DNA of 13,787 nt from Cyanobacteria bacterium UBA11370 (GTDB taxonomy: Bacteria > Cyanobacteriota > Cyanobacteriia > Cyanobacteriales > Coleofasciculaceae), in NCBI GenBank assembly GCA_003486645.1, contig DNGI01000302.1:14264-28050 (forward strand). The letters are read 5' to 3'. The position numbers and the translations under genes were made by a program. Below the pieces are notes generated by a model that saw only the letters and a program-made list of their open reading frames with translations, was not told the DNA's origin and made no database searches. Positions 1-7,258 of this stretch are shown piece after piece (position 1 is the first letter of the stretch; every line of letters starts with the position of its first letter).

Positions 1-49
1 ATTACCCATCACCGATTACCCATCACCGATTACCCATTAGCAAATCATG
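1..49. repeat. Heptanucleotide tandem repeat before rplP
   Basis: Seven consecutive 7-base units. ATTACCC and ATCACCG alternate (14-base unit at 1-14, 15-28 and partly 29-40), then ATTAGCA and AATCATG follow. The rplP ATG (47-49) is the last three bases of the seventh unit. Any complementary left arm would lie before the window. No Shine-Dalgarno is visible between the repeat and the ATG. Confidence 0.85.
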
Positions 50-466
50 TTAAGTCCTAAAAGAACAAAATTTCGCAAACAGCAGCGAGGCCGAATGAGA
101 GGTCTGGCAACTCGTGGCAGCACCTTAAACTTTGGTGACTTTGCCCTACAAGCCACAGAACCTGCTTGGATTACTGCTCGTCAAATTGAAGCAGGTCGTC
201 GGGCGATGACACGCTATATTCGGCGGGGGGGGCAAATTTGGATTCGCATTTTTCCCGACAAACCCGTCACCATGCGCCCTGCTGAAACTCGGATGGGTTC
301 GGGGAAAGGTTCCCCAGAGTTTTGGGTAGCAGTTGTTAAACCCGGTCGAATTCTTTATGAAATCGCTGGAGTTTCAGAAGAAGTGGCTCGTGAAGCAATG
401 CGTTTGGCTGCTAATAAATTACCCATTAAAACGAAGTTTATTACCCGTGAAGGTGAACAGGTATAA
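47..466 (+). CDS. rplP: 50S ribosomal protein L16
   Basis: Large-subunit protein L16, which binds 23S rRNA near the peptidyl-transferase centre and the A-site tRNA elbow. The 139 residues match the usual bacterial length (about 136-144). The basic N-terminus ([18 protein letters not shown]) and the central signature [19 protein letters not shown] at residues 66-84 are diagnostic. The start is the only sensible one because it lies directly before the conserved N-terminal motif; it has no Shine-Dalgarno. The next gene, rpmC, begins 3 bases after the stop. A run of eight G (225-232) encodes R60-G61-G62 and is a possible slippage site, but the frame is intact. In bacteria rpsC normally precedes this gene; it would lie outside the window. 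Confidence 0.98.
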   Translation: MLSPKRTKFRKQQRGRMRGLATRGSTLNFGDFALQATEPAWITARQIEAGRRAMTRYIRRGGQIWIRIFPDKPVTMRPAETRMGSGKGSPEFWVAVVKPGRILYEIAGVSEEVAREAMRLAANKLPIKTKFITREGEQV

Positions 467-469
467 CCT

Positions 470-784
470 ATGCCTCTACCCAAGATAGAAGACGCTAGAA
501 ACTTAAGCGACCAAGAACTCGCTGATGAAATTTTAGCCGCCAAGCGTGAGCTATTTAATCTGCGGATGCAGCAAGCAACCCGACGGTTGGAAAAGCCCCA
601 TCAATTCAAGCACATTCGGCATCGGATCTCCCAAATGATGACGGTGGTTGGAGAACGGAAACTGGCTGCTACTGCTGCATCATCTGAGTCCCCAAAAGCC
701 GATGCTCAAGCTGTGGAAACCAAACCCGCCGTAACCCCAGCATCAGCTAAATCTGAAGAACCTGCTACCGAAGAAGAGGAATAG
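470..784 (+). CDS. rpmC: 50S ribosomal protein L29, with acidic C-terminal tail
   Basis: L29 lies near the peptide exit tunnel and contributes to the docking surface for trigger factor and SRP. The core (residues 1-66) has the expected two long helices, with ELADEILAAKRELFNLRMQ at 16-34 and the typical HQFKHIRHRI segment at 44-53. Bacterial L29 is usually about 60-75 residues; this one has 104. The extra 38 residues (67-104) are rich in Ala, Ser, Pro and Glu, look disordered, and end in EEEE. They are in frame and are followed directly by rpsQ, so a frameshift is unlikely. The GAGGA (776-780) that serves as rpsQ Shine-Dalgarno lies in the last codons of the tail. The tail's role is unknown. 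Confidence 0.95.
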   Translation: MPLPKIEDARNLSDQELADEILAAKRELFNLRMQQATRRLEKPHQFKHIRHRISQMMTVVGERKLAATAASSESPKADAQAVETKPAVTPASAKSEEPATEEEE

Positions 785-790
785 ACAGCG

Positions 791-1042
791 ATGGCAGTTA
801 AAGAACGAGTTGGTTTAGTCGTTAGCGACAAAATGAATAAAACCGTCGTGGTAGCAGTGGAAAATCGCGCTCCCCACCCTAAATACGGAAAAATTGTCGT
901 GCGTACTAAGCGGTACAAAGCCCACGATGAAGAGAATAAATGTAAAGAGGGCGATCGCGTTCGGATTACAGAAACTCGACCTCTAAGCCGTACCAAGCGG
1001 TGGATGGTTGCTGAAATTCTTACTAGCACCACCTCAGATTGA
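791..1042 (+). CDS. rpsQ: 30S ribosomal protein S17
   Basis: Primary 16S rRNA-binding protein of the small subunit (OB fold), needed early in 30S assembly. It has 83 residues, normal for the family. The N-terminal [18 protein letters not shown] strand and the S17 signature [18 protein letters not shown] (about residues 54-71) are clear. The start is supported by GAGGA at 776-780, ten bases upstream, inside the end of rpmC, so translation is probably coupled to rpmC. A HIP1 octamer lies in the gene at 951-958. The gene is followed by a 77-base heptad hairpin before rplN. Confidence 0.98.
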   Translation: MAVKERVGLVVSDKMNKTVVVAVENRAPHPKYGKIVVRTKRYKAHDEENKCKEGDRVRITETRPLSRTKRWMVAEILTSTTSD

Positions 1043-1043
1043 C

Positions 1044-1120
1044 GAGTGTTGAGTTTTGAGGTTTGAGGTTTGAATGAAGAACTCTTTAACTCATAACTCA
1101 CGACTCATAACTCATAACTC
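1044..1120. repeat. Heptad-repeat hairpin between rpsQ and rplN
   Basis: Eleven contiguous 7-base units. The left half is GAGTGTT, GAGTTTT, GAGGTTT (twice) and GAATGAA. The right half is GAACTCT, TTAACTC, ATAACTC, ACGACTC and ATAACTC (twice). The halves are imperfect reverse complements, with foot at 1044/1120. In the mRNA this would fold into a long stem ending 3 bases before the rplN Shine-Dalgarno. It belongs to the same heptad family as the rpsH-rplF element. Confidence 0.88.
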
Positions 1121-1123
1121 TTT

Positions 1124-1131
1124 AAGGGAGG
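1124..1131 (+). promoter_or_regulatory. Strong ribosome binding site of rplN
   Basis: AAGGGAGG ends six bases before the rplN ATG. It begins three bases after the foot of the heptad hairpin, so hairpin formation or breathing could affect its access. Confidence 0.85.
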
Positions 1132-1137
1132 AAACTG

Positions 1138-1506
1138 ATGATTCAACAAGAGACTTACCTAAATGTTGCTGACAATAGCGGGGCAAGAAAATTGATGTGC
1201 ATCCGCGTTTTAGGCGCTGGCAACCGACGTTATGGCGGCGTGGGAGATGTGATTATTGCTGTTGTTAAAGATGCGATCCCAAACATGGCAGTTAAGAAGT
1301 CAGATGTGGTTAGGGCTGTGATTGTTCGCACCCGTAAAGGACTGCGCCGAGACAGTGGTATGAGTATTCGTTTTGACGATAATGCCGCCGTAATCATTAA
1401 TGCCGACGGCAATCCTAGAGGAACTCGCGTGTTCGGACCCGTAGCGCGAGAACTGCGTGATAAAAACTTTACCAAAATTGTTTCTCTGGCTCCGGAGGTA
1501 CTCTGA
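1138..1506 (+). CDS. rplN: 50S ribosomal protein L14
   Basis: Large-subunit interface protein that contacts 23S rRNA and helps form intersubunit bridges with the 30S. The 122 residues are exactly typical. It starts [19 protein letters not shown] and contains the segment [16 protein letters not shown] (about residues 53-68) and [16 protein letters not shown] near the C-terminus. A strong Shine-Dalgarno lies six bases before the ATG. The stop TGA shares one base with the rplX ATG (TGATG), so the two genes are probably translationally coupled. Confidence 0.99.
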   Translation: MIQQETYLNVADNSGARKLMCIRVLGAGNRRYGGVGDVIIAVVKDAIPNMAVKKSDVVRAVIVRTRKGLRRDSGMSIRFDDNAAVIINADGNPRGTRVFGPVARELRDKNFTKIVSLAPEVL

Positions 1507-1871
1507 TGCAAAAGAAACTGTCAAACAAAAAAACCAACACTACTCCAACGCGCTACAAAATGCACGTTAAAAAAGGGGATACTGTGCAGGTCATTACAGG
1601 GAAAGATAAAGGTAAAGTTGGCGAAATTTTGCGAACTTTACCGAAGATGAGCAAGGTAGTGGTTAAAGGAGTCAATATTAGAACGAAGCACGTCAAACCC
1701 CAGCAAGAAGGCGAAACAGGTCAAATCCTTACTTTTGAGGCTCCAATCCACAGTTCCAATGTCATGCTTTATTCCAATAAGCAAAAAATTGCTAGTCGAA
1801 TCTGTTACACCTTTAATAGTGAGGGACGGAAGGTACGGATGTTGAAAAAAACAGGTGAAATTATCGATTAA
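1506..1871 (+). CDS. rplX: 50S ribosomal protein L24
   Basis: Assembly-initiating large-subunit protein that sits near the exit tunnel. It has 121 residues. A KOW motif ([20 protein letters not shown]) spans about residues 20-39, followed by [16 protein letters not shown] (55-70). The ATG overlaps the rplN stop and has GGAGGT at 1494-1499 six bases upstream, which supports this start over the internal Met-19. The basic N-terminus ([14 protein letters not shown]) is therefore kept; it is slightly longer than in many bacteria. The gene is followed by a heptad hairpin before rplE. Confidence 0.98.
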   Translation: MQKKLSNKKTNTTPTRYKMHVKKGDTVQVITGKDKGKVGEILRTLPKMSKVVVKGVNIRTKHVKPQQEGETGQILTFEAPIHSSNVMLYSNKQKIASRICYTFNSEGRKVRMLKKTGEIID

Positions 1872-1874
1872 TGG

Positions 1875-1951
1875 GTTGTTGGTTGTTGGCTATTAGTTGT
1901 TAGTAATAAAAAATACCAAACAACGAACAACAGACAACAAACAACGAACAA
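1875..1951. repeat. Heptad-repeat hairpin between rplX and rplE
   Basis: Eleven 7-base units. The left units are GTTGTTG (twice), GCTATTA, GTTGTTA and GTAATAA. The right units are CAAACAA, CGAACAA, CAGACAA, CAAACAA and CGAACAA, after a spacer unit AAAATAC. The left arm from 1876 and the right arm ending at 1951 pair over about 29 positions with scattered mismatches, leaving an A/T-rich loop. The length (77 bases) equals that of the rpsQ-rplN element although the sequence differs. Confidence 0.87.
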
Positions 1952-1989
1952 ATTCCTGACCAAGCCCAGGGATCAATAGGACAAAACTA

Positions 1990-2535
1990 ATGCCAGAAAA
2001 ACTCAAAACTCTCTACCAAGAAACAATAGTCCCAAAACTCAAAGAACAGTTTGGCTACAGCAACATTCATCAAGTGCCAAAGGTAGTCAAAGTGACTGTA
2101 AACCGAGGCTTGGGAGAAGCGTCTCAAAATGCCAAAGCGCTAGAATCATCCTTGAATGAAATGGCGATTATCACAGGTCAAAAACCCGTGGTGACACGAG
2201 CGAAAAAGGCGATCGCAGGATTTAAAATCCGCCAAGGAATGCCCGTTGGGGTCATGGTTACTCTCCGTTCACAACGGATGTATTCCTTCCTTGATCGCTT
2301 AATTAATTTAGCACTACCCAGAATTCGGGACTTTCGCGGCGTGAGTCCAAAAAGTTTCGATGGGCGCGGAAACTACACTCTGGGTATTCGAGAACAATTG
2401 ATTTTTCCGGAAATAGAGTACGACAGCATCGATCAAATTCGTGGTATGGATATCTCAATCATTACAACAGCAAACACCGACGAAGAAGGCCGCGCCTTAC
2501 TCAAAGAGATGGGAATGCCTTTCCGGGAAAGTTAA
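1990..2535 (+). CDS. rplE: 50S ribosomal protein L5
   Basis: 5S rRNA-binding protein of the central protuberance that contacts P-site tRNA. It has 181 residues, normal for bacteria. It contains the L5 signature region ([20 protein letters not shown] near residues 35-54, then [20 protein letters not shown]) and the C-terminal region [21 protein letters not shown] at 1978-1981 lies eight bases before the ATG. A HIP1 site is at 2209-2216. rpsN (S14), which follows rplE in E. coli, is absent here; rpsH follows after 24 bases. Confidence 0.99.
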   Translation: MPEKLKTLYQETIVPKLKEQFGYSNIHQVPKVVKVTVNRGLGEASQNAKALESSLNEMAIITGQKPVVTRAKKAIAGFKIRQGMPVGVMVTLRSQRMYSFLDRLINLALPRIRDFRGVSPKSFDGRGNYTLGIREQLIFPEIEYDSIDQIRGMDISIITTANTDEEGRALLKEMGMPFRES

Positions 2536-2559
2536 ACCTATAAGCATAGGAAGGAATTC

Positions 2560-2961
2560 ATGGCGGCAAACGACACAATTGCAGATATGCTAACTCGCAT
2601 TCGGAATGCGTGCTTAGTTCGACATCAAACAACGAATGTACCATCAACAAAGATGACCCGATCTATTGCCCAGGTGCTGAAAGAAGAAGGCTTTATTGCT
2701 GATTTTGAAGAAGCTGGGGAAGGGGTCAAAAAATATTTAGTGGTTTCCTTAAAATACAAAGGAAAAAACCGCCAACCGATTATCACAGCAATGAAGCGGG
2801 TGAGTAAACCGGGATTAAGAGTTTACAAAAACCGGAAAGAGTTGCCACGAGTTTTGGGAGGGATTGGGATTGCCATTATCTCCACCTCTAGCGGCATCAT
2901 GACTGACCGGGAAGCACGCCGTCAAGGCGTTGGCGGAGAAGTGCTGTGCTACGTCTGGTAA
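2560..2961 (+). CDS. rpsH: 30S ribosomal protein S8
   Basis: Primary 16S rRNA-binding protein that organises the central domain. In E. coli S8 is also the translational repressor of the spc operon. It has 133 residues, with the standard N-terminus ([14 protein letters not shown]) and the C-terminal signature [19 protein letters not shown] before [17 protein letters not shown] at 2548-2555 gives a good Shine-Dalgarno. Whether S8 represses this operon cannot be told here: the usual E. coli target lies near rplE, and I do not see an obvious copy of the S8-binding helix. Confidence 0.99.
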   Translation: MAANDTIADMLTRIRNACLVRHQTTNVPSTKMTRSIAQVLKEEGFIADFEEAGEGVKKYLVVSLKYKGKNRQPIITAMKRVSKPGLRVYKNRKELPRVLGGIGIAIISTSSGIMTDREARRQGVGGEVLCYVW

Positions 2962-2964
2962 AAA

Positions 2965-3034
2965 GTTTTGAGTTTTGAGTGGGTGAGTTTTGAATTATAA
3001 ACGACTAACTCATAACTCATCATTCATAATTCAC
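2965..3034. repeat. Heptad-repeat hairpin between rpsH and rplF
   Basis: About ten 7-base units with one single-base slip. The left arm 2969-2997 (TGAGTTTTGAG... type) pairs with the right arm 3006-3033 (TAACTCATAACTCAT... type) over about 28 positions, with several G-U wobbles and a few mismatches. The loop is 2998-3005. The stem foot directly abuts the rplF Shine-Dalgarno GGAGGA (3035-3040). It is of the same family as the rpsQ-rplN repeat. Confidence 0.88.
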
Positions 3035-3040
3035 GGAGGA
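3035..3040 (+). promoter_or_regulatory. Ribosome binding site of rplF
   Basis: GGAGGA lies seven bases before the rplF ATG (3048). It begins one base after the foot of the heptad hairpin, an arrangement that also occurs before rplN. Confidence 0.85.
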
Positions 3041-3047
3041 TTAAGTC

Positions 3048-3596
3048 ATGTCCCGTATTGGCAAGCGCCCTATAGACATTCCCAATAAAGTAACGGTCAA
3101 CATTGACGGTCAACATATTGCGGTTAAAGGTCCCAAAGGAGAACTTGACTGGGTTTTGCCCGAACAAGTCACCGTTGAACAAGACGGCGAAACGATTAAG
3201 GTCGTCAGGCGGGATGAATCTAGAGTAGCCCGTCAGCGCCATGGTCTATCTCGCACCTTGGTTGCCAACATGGTTCAGGGGGTTTCCCAGGGATTTGAAA
3301 AACGTTTAGAAATTCAAGGCGTTGGTTATCGCGCCCAAGTTCAAGGTCGTAATCTGATTTTGAACGTGGGTTACAGCAAACCTGTGGAAATTGTCCCTCC
3401 TGATGGCATTCAAGTCGCCGTTGAAAACAACACCAATGTGGTGATTCGTGGGATTAATAAAGAAACCGTAGGCGATACAGCCGCCCGAATTCGTGCTGTG
3501 CGTCCCCCTGAAGTCTACAAGGGCAAAGGCATTCGTTATGCCGGAGAAATCGTCAGACGCAAAGCTGGTAAAGCTGGTAAAACAGGTAAGAAGTAA
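3048..3596 (+). CDS. rplF: 50S ribosomal protein L6
   Basis: Large-subunit protein near the factor-binding site and the sarcin-ricin loop. It has 182 residues with two duplicated L6 folds. It starts [17 protein letters not shown] and has the C-terminal L6 signature [14 protein letters not shown] at about residues 154-167, followed by a lysine-rich tail ([13 protein letters not shown]). rplR starts two bases after the stop, so the pair is tightly coupled. Confidence 0.99.
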   Translation: MSRIGKRPIDIPNKVTVNIDGQHIAVKGPKGELDWVLPEQVTVEQDGETIKVVRRDESRVARQRHGLSRTLVANMVQGVSQGFEKRLEIQGVGYRAQVQGRNLILNVGYSKPVEIVPPDGIQVAVENNTNVVIRGINKETVGDTAARIRAVRPPEVYKGKGIRYAGEIVRRKAGKAGKTGKK

Positions 3597-3598
3597 AC

Positions 3599-3961
3599 AT
3601 GAAACTTACGCGTAAAGAATCGGTACAGCGCAGGCATCGACGGATACGTGGTAAAGTCGAGGGGACGGCTGAACGTCCTAGACTCGCTGTATTTCGCTCA
3701 AATCAACATATCTACGTTCAGGTTATCGACGATAATCTGCAACATACCCTAGCAGCGGCTTCAACCCTAGAACCGACCTTAAAATCCGACTTAAAATCTG
3801 GGTCAACTTGTGAAGCTTCTGCCGCAGTCGGTAAATTGATTGCCCAGCGATCGCTTGAAAAAGGCATATCAAAGGTCGTCTTTGACCGAGGTGGAAATAT
3901 TTACCACGGTCGCGTGAAAGCCCTAGCTGATGCTGCCCGTGAAGCTGGGTTAGACTTTTAG
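3599..3961 (+). CDS. rplR: 50S ribosomal protein L18
   Basis: 5S rRNA-binding protein that works with L5 in the central protuberance. The 120 residues are normal. The N-terminus is strongly basic ([18 protein letters not shown]). The C-terminal signature [28 protein letters not shown] is intact. Only two bases separate it from rplF, and no separate strong Shine-Dalgarno is seen, so it probably relies on coupling. A HIP1 site is at 3847-3854. Confidence 0.99.
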   Translation: MKLTRKESVQRRHRRIRGKVEGTAERPRLAVFRSNQHIYVQVIDDNLQHTLAAASTLEPTLKSDLKSGSTCEASAAVGKLIAQRSLEKGISKVVFDRGGNIYHGRVKALADAAREAGLDF

Positions 3962-3967
3962 TGATTC

Positions 3968-4058
3968 GTTGTTGGTTATTAGTCCGTTGTCCGCTGTTTT
4001 TTTTCAGTAACAAACAACAAATAACGAACAACAAACAACAAAAAACAAACAACAAACA
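3968..4058. repeat. Heptad-repeat hairpin between rplR and rpsE
   Basis: Thirteen 7-base units. The left units are GTTGTTG, GTTATTA, GTCCGTT, GTCCGCT and GTTTTTT. After TTCAGTA the right side is seven units of ACAAACA, ACAAATA, ACGAACA and ACAAAAA type. The left arm 3968-3989 matches the right arm 4011-4032 with about five differences. The remaining 3' units (4033-4058) form an unpaired A/C-rich leader in front of rpsE, with no Shine-Dalgarno. Confidence 0.87.
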
Positions 4059-4063
4059 AAACC

Positions 4064-4585
4064 ATGGCAAATCGTCGAAAAACTAGCCGCGCCAAAGAAA
4101 AAGAGACAACCTGGCAAGAACGAGTCATTCAAATTCGCCGGGTTAGTAAAGTGGTTAAAGGCGGCAAAAAATTGAGCTTCCGGGCGATCGTTGTTGTCGG
4201 CAATGAACGCGGTCAAGTGGGTGTTGGTGTTGGTAAAGCTAGTGATGTGATTGGGGCTGTACGCAAAGGAGTTGCTGATGCCAAAAAGCAATTAATTGAT
4301 GTTCCCCTAACTAAATCTAATTCTATTCCTCACCCCTCTAATGGTACGGCTGTTGGTGCTAAGGTCATGATGCGACCTGCTGCTCCCGGTACAGGTGTAA
4401 TTGCTGGGGGAGCGGTGCGTACCGTTTTAGAATTAGCTGGAGTGCGGAATATTTTAGCTAAACAACTTGGCTCTAATAACCCACTCAATAATGCCAGAGC
4501 AGCGGTTAATGCTCTAGATTCTTTACGGACTTTCTCAGAAGTAGCTCAAGAACGGGGTATTCCTATTGAGAAACTATATGCTTAA
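4064..4585 (+). CDS. rpsE: 30S ribosomal protein S5
   Basis: Small-subunit protein at the mRNA entry channel and decoding region, linked to translational accuracy. It has 173 residues. The double-stranded-RNA-binding N-domain is seen as [20 protein letters not shown] (about 19-38) with [20 protein letters not shown] after it. The C-domain carries [17 protein letters not shown] (about 111-127). The ATG is preceded by an A/C-rich heptad repeat and no Shine-Dalgarno. rpmD (L30), which follows rpsE in E. coli, is missing; a heptad repeat and then rplO follow instead. Confidence 0.99.
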   Translation: MANRRKTSRAKEKETTWQERVIQIRRVSKVVKGGKKLSFRAIVVVGNERGQVGVGVGKASDVIGAVRKGVADAKKQLIDVPLTKSNSIPHPSNGTAVGAKVMMRPAAPGTGVIAGGAVRTVLELAGVRNILAKQLGSNNPLNNARAAVNALDSLRTFSEVAQERGIPIEKLYA

Positions 4586-4587
4586 GT

Positions 4588-4706
4588 GTTGTTAGTTGTT
4601 AGTTGTTTGTTTTTTGTTGAGGGAGTGATATCGCCTACCCAACAACAAATAACCAACAACAAATAACCAACAACAAATAACCAACAACAAATAACTAACA
4701 ACAAAA
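4588..4706. repeat. Largest heptad array, between rpsE and rplO
   Basis: Seventeen 7-base units over 119 bases. The left part is GTTGTTA (twice), GTTGTTT, GTTTTTT and GTTGAGG. The right part has four perfect copies of the 14-base unit CAACAACAAATAAC (4640-4653, 4654-4667, 4668-4681, 4682-4695) and one degenerate copy (4696-4709). Left arm 4588-4619 and right arm 4671-4702 can pair over 32 positions with three mismatches and one G-U. The loop includes extra right-arm copies. Copy number is likely to vary between strains. Confidence 0.92.
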
Positions 4707-4712
4707 AGATTT

Positions 4713-5162
4713 ATGAGAATACATGATGCAGTTCCTCAAAAAGGCTCCAAAAAACGCAGACGGCGTGTTGGTCGTGGGATTAGTGCTGGTCAAGGCGCTA
4801 GCTGCGGATTAGGGATGCGGGGGCAAAAATCGCGCTCTGGTGGCAGTACCCGACCAGGCTTTGAAGGCGGTCAAATGCCCTTGTATCGTCGAGTGCCAAA
4901 GTTAAAGCACTTTACGGTTATTAATCCTAAACATTACACTACAATCAACGTTAGTAAGCTGGCATCACTCCCTGTCGATACAGAAGTGACGTTAACCTCA
5001 TTAATGGAAGCAGGTATTGTTACCACCAACGACGGTCCGTTGAAAATTCTCGGCGACGGGGAACTAAATGTAGCCCTACGTGTTAAAGCCGCTGCTTTCA
5101 CGGCTGGTGCCCGCAGCAAAATTGAGGCCGCTGGTGGTAGCTGTGAAGTGATAGAGGCATAA
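4713..5162 (+). CDS. rplO: 50S ribosomal protein L15
   Basis: Late-assembly large-subunit protein. It has 149 residues, with the glycine- and arginine-rich N-terminal extension ([19 protein letters not shown] at about 10-28) and the central [19 protein letters not shown] (about 49-67) typical of the family. The C-terminal globular domain ([13 protein letters not shown] onward) is complete. The ATG follows the repeat with no Shine-Dalgarno. In bacteria rplO is commonly followed by secY, as here after 62 bases; that gap has no heptad repeat. Confidence 0.99.
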   Translation: MRIHDAVPQKGSKKRRRRVGRGISAGQGASCGLGMRGQKSRSGGSTRPGFEGGQMPLYRRVPKLKHFTVINPKHYTTINVSKLASLPVDTEVTLTSLMEAGIVTTNDGPLKILGDGELNVALRVKAAAFTAGARSKIEAAGGSCEVIEA

Positions 5163-5224
5163 ACACTTAGCTTGTGCCAGTCGGCTCTCGTCCCATCCCC
5201 CGTATCCTGTAGAGGTAGCCCTTT

Positions 5225-6568
5225 ATGGTCGTCAGTCGAGATAAAACCCCAACCGCTCAAGAAACATTTATGCAAATGGCGCAAGCGGCTGGCCTTAGAG
5301 GTCGGTTGCTTGTTACTGTTGGTCTGTTGATTTTAGCCCGCCTTGGTGTATTCTTACCCGTGCCAGGAATCGACCGGGCAAGATTTGCTGAAGGAATCGC
5401 TAATAACTCGGTTCTAGGGTTTTTGGATATTTTTTCTGGAGGCGGTCTTTCCGCCGTTGGCATCTTTGCTCTGGGAATTTTACCCTACATTAATGCTTCG
5501 ATCATCCTACAACTGCTAACTGCCGCAATTCCTTCCCTAGAAAACTTACAGAAGAATGAAGGAGAAGCGGGTAGGAGAAAAATTTCTCAGATTACTCGCT
5601 ATGTAGCGCTGGGCTGGGCGGTGCTTCAAAGTGTAGGGATTACAGTCGGGTTACTCCGACCCTATGCTGTAAATTATGGTCCGTTATTTATTGCTGAAAC
5701 AACTCTAGCGCTAACGGCTGGCTCCATGTTTGTGATGTGGATATCGGAGCTAGTGACTGAACGTGGGATTGGGAACGGCGCATCTTTATTGATTTTTGTC
5801 AATATTGTGGCATCCTTACCTCGGACTCTCGGTCAGACTATCGAACTCGCTCAAACAGGGGGTCGAGAAACGGTCGGCAAGGTGGTGATTCTGTTGCTGG
5901 TTTTCCTGGTGATGATTGTGTTGATTGTCTTTGTCCAAGAGGGAACCCGCCGCATTCCAATTATCTCCGCTCGTCGCCAAGTGGGTCGCCGTCTCTATCG
6001 TGAGCGTACTAGTTACCTACCCCTCCGCTTAAACCAGGGGGGGGTTATGCCCATTATCTTTGCATCGGCTGTATTGTTTCTCCCAGCAACTCTGGCAGGT
6101 TTTGTTAGTGGGAATGCGGGTCAAGGATTTTTTGCGCCAGTCAGCGAAGCTCTAATTCAGATATCGACCTATGTTAGCCCAAATGGTCCAACCCCATGGC
6201 TGTATGCACTAGTTTATTTACTCTTGATTCTTTTCTTTAGCTACTTCTACGCCTCCCTGATTGTTAACCCGGTTGATATGTCCCAAAACCTAAAGAAAAT
6301 GGGAGCTAGCATTCCGGGTATTCGTCCAGGACGGGCAACAAGTGAGTATGTAGAACGAGTGTTGAATCGGCTAACCTTTTTGGGAGCTATTTTCCTTGGA
6401 TTGGTAGCGGTTATACCTACGGCGGTAGAAAGTGCGACTCGAATTACAACGTTTCAGGGGTTAGGAGCAACCTCTTTACTGATTTTGGTGGGTGTGGCGA
6501 TTGACACAGCTAAACAAATTCAGACTTATGTGATTTCTCAGCGCTATGAAGGGATGGTCAAACAGTAA
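5225..6568 (+). CDS. secY: Protein translocase subunit SecY
   Basis: Channel-forming subunit of the SecYEG translocon. In cyanobacteria it serves the plasma membrane and thylakoids. It has 447 residues with about ten membrane segments, for example near 27-45, 77-98, 122-143, 158-176, 183-199, 217-237, 272-293, 325-346, 383-400 and 411-427. Diagnostic motifs are ISELVTERGIGNGASLLIF (173-191), GGVMPIIFASA (272-282), NPVDMSQNLKKMGASIPGIR (348-367) and the C-terminal YVISQRYEGMVK. The MVVSRDKTPTAQETF N-terminus resembles cyanobacterial SecY, and AGAGG (5211-5215) lies nine bases before the ATG. A run of eight G (6037-6044) encodes part of Q271-G-G-V274. Confidence 0.99.
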   Translation: MVVSRDKTPTAQETFMQMAQAAGLRGRLLVTVGLLILARLGVFLPVPGIDRARFAEGIANNSVLGFLDIFSGGGLSAVGIFALGILPYINASIILQLLTAAIPSLENLQKNEGEAGRRKISQITRYVALGWAVLQSVGITVGLLRPYAVNYGPLFIAETTLALTAGSMFVMWISELVTERGIGNGASLLIFVNIVASLPRTLGQTIELAQTGGRETVGKVVILLLVFLVMIVLIVFVQEGTRRIPIISARRQVGRRLYRERTSYLPLRLNQGGVMPIIFASAVLFLPATLAGFVSGNAGQGFFAPVSEALIQISTYVSPNGPTPWLYALVYLLLILFFSYFYASLIVNPVDMSQNLKKMGASIPGIRPGRATSEYVERVLNRLTFLGAIFLGLVAVIPTAVESATRITTFQGLGATSLLILVGVAIDTAKQIQTYVISQRYEGMVKQ

Positions 6569-6571
6569 AAT

Positions 6572-6662
6572 TTGGTCATTGGTCAGTTGCCCGTTGTCCG
6601 TTGCTGACTAATGACTAATGAGTAATAACTAATGGTTTTTGAACAATGAACAATCAACAATG
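6572..6662. repeat. Heptad-repeat hairpin between secY and adk, running into the adk start
   Basis: Thirteen units hold one register. The first are TTGGTCA (twice), GTTGCCC, GTTGTCC and GTTGCTG. Next are ACTAATG (twice), AGTAATA, ACTAATG and a divergent unit (6635-6641). Last are AACAATG, AACAATC and AACAATG. The adk ATG is the last three bases of the final unit. Bases 6572-6585 pair with 6605-6618 in a 14-bp stem with two G-U pairs and a 19-base loop. As I recall, TTGGTCA is one of the STRR heptamers described from filamentous cyanobacteria. Confidence 0.88.
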
Positions 6663-6663
6663 A
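6618..6663 (+). other. Chain of three overlapping mini-ORFs leading to adk
   Basis: Three tiny reading frames lie end to end: MSNN (6618-6632), MVFEQ (6632-6649) and MNNQQ (6646-6663). The first stop shares one base with the second ATG (TAATG). The second and third stops overlap the next ATG by four bases (ATGA), and the last overlaps the adk ATG at 6660. The geometry follows from the heptad repeat, with ATGs 14 bases apart. Translation of these frames is not shown. Termination-reinitiation into adk is a possible role. Confidence 0.45.
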
Positions 6664-7214
6664 CAAGATTAATCTTTTTAGGACCACCAGGGGCAGGGAA
6701 AGGCACTCAGGCACAACGTTTGGCTGAGGTATTGAGAATTCCTCATATTTCTACCGGAGAAATTTTACGCAGTGCTGTTGCAGATAAAACACCCCTTGGG
6801 CAAAAGGCTCAAGCTTACATGGATCGAGGAGAGTTGGTTCCTGATGAGTTGCTTTTAGATCTCATCGGCGATCGCCTCAATCAACCGGATGCTGAAAAGG
6901 GCTGGATTTTAGATGGCTTTCCTCGTAATGTCAGCCAAGCCTCTTTTTTAGAGAAGCTGTTGCAGGAACTTAACCAAACGTGTAATTGTGCGATCAACTT
7001 GGAAGTTCCCGATGAGATTTTACTGGATAGGCTTCTGGGACGGGGACGCTTAGATGATACTCCAGAAACTATTCGCACACGTCTAGAGGTTTATCGCCAC
7101 CAGACAGCGCCTGTGATTGAGTTTTACCGGGAGCGAGCGCTGTTGAGAATCATTGATGGCGATCGCCCGATGGAGGAAGTCACAGACTCTCTTGAGCAGG
7201 TAATCATGTCTTGA
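6660..7214 (+). CDS. adk: Adenylate kinase
   Basis: Catalyses ATP + AMP = 2 ADP in the cytoplasm. From the ATG at 6660 the protein has 184 residues, [17 protein letters not shown] at the N-terminus. The P-loop GPPGAGKG is at 8-15, the AMP-site segment STGEILR at 31-37, and the NMP/core motif DGFPR at 85-89. The LID region ([15 protein letters not shown], 127-141) is the short form without zinc cysteines, as in other short bacterial kinases. An in-frame TTG at 6639 would add seven residues, but those bases are heptad repeat, so the ATG is preferred. There is no Shine-Dalgarno. HIP1 sites are at 6868-6875 and 7159-7166. The place between secY and infA is usual in cyanobacteria. Confidence 0.95.
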   Translation: MTRLIFLGPPGAGKGTQAQRLAEVLRIPHISTGEILRSAVADKTPLGQKAQAYMDRGELVPDELLLDLIGDRLNQPDAEKGWILDGFPRNVSQASFLEKLLQELNQTCNCAINLEVPDEILLDRLLGRGRLDDTPETIRTRLEVYRHQTAPVIEFYRERALLRIIDGDRPMEEVTDSLEQVIMS

Positions 7215-7258
7215 AGTCTCTACCGCTATTGATTCTGACTCAACCAAAACGGCAGAAA

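Noticed and set aside
706..1101. A - strand reading frame of 131 codons over rpsQ
   Set aside because: It is antisense to rpsQ and the rpmC tail, shows no recognisable domain, and begins in heptad repeat.
3723..4291. Two overlapping - strand reading frames across rplR, the repeat and rpsE
   Set aside because: They are antisense to clear ribosomal-protein genes. Their Leu/Phe/Cys-rich stretches are translated heptad repeat, with no family match.
4640..4709. CRISPR array
   Set aside because: The units are 14 bases with no spacers between them; this is a simple tandem repeat in heptad register.
6639..6659. TTG start of adk giving seven extra residues
   Set aside because: Those bases are heptad repeat, and the ATG at 6660 gives the conserved [15 protein letters not shown] start.
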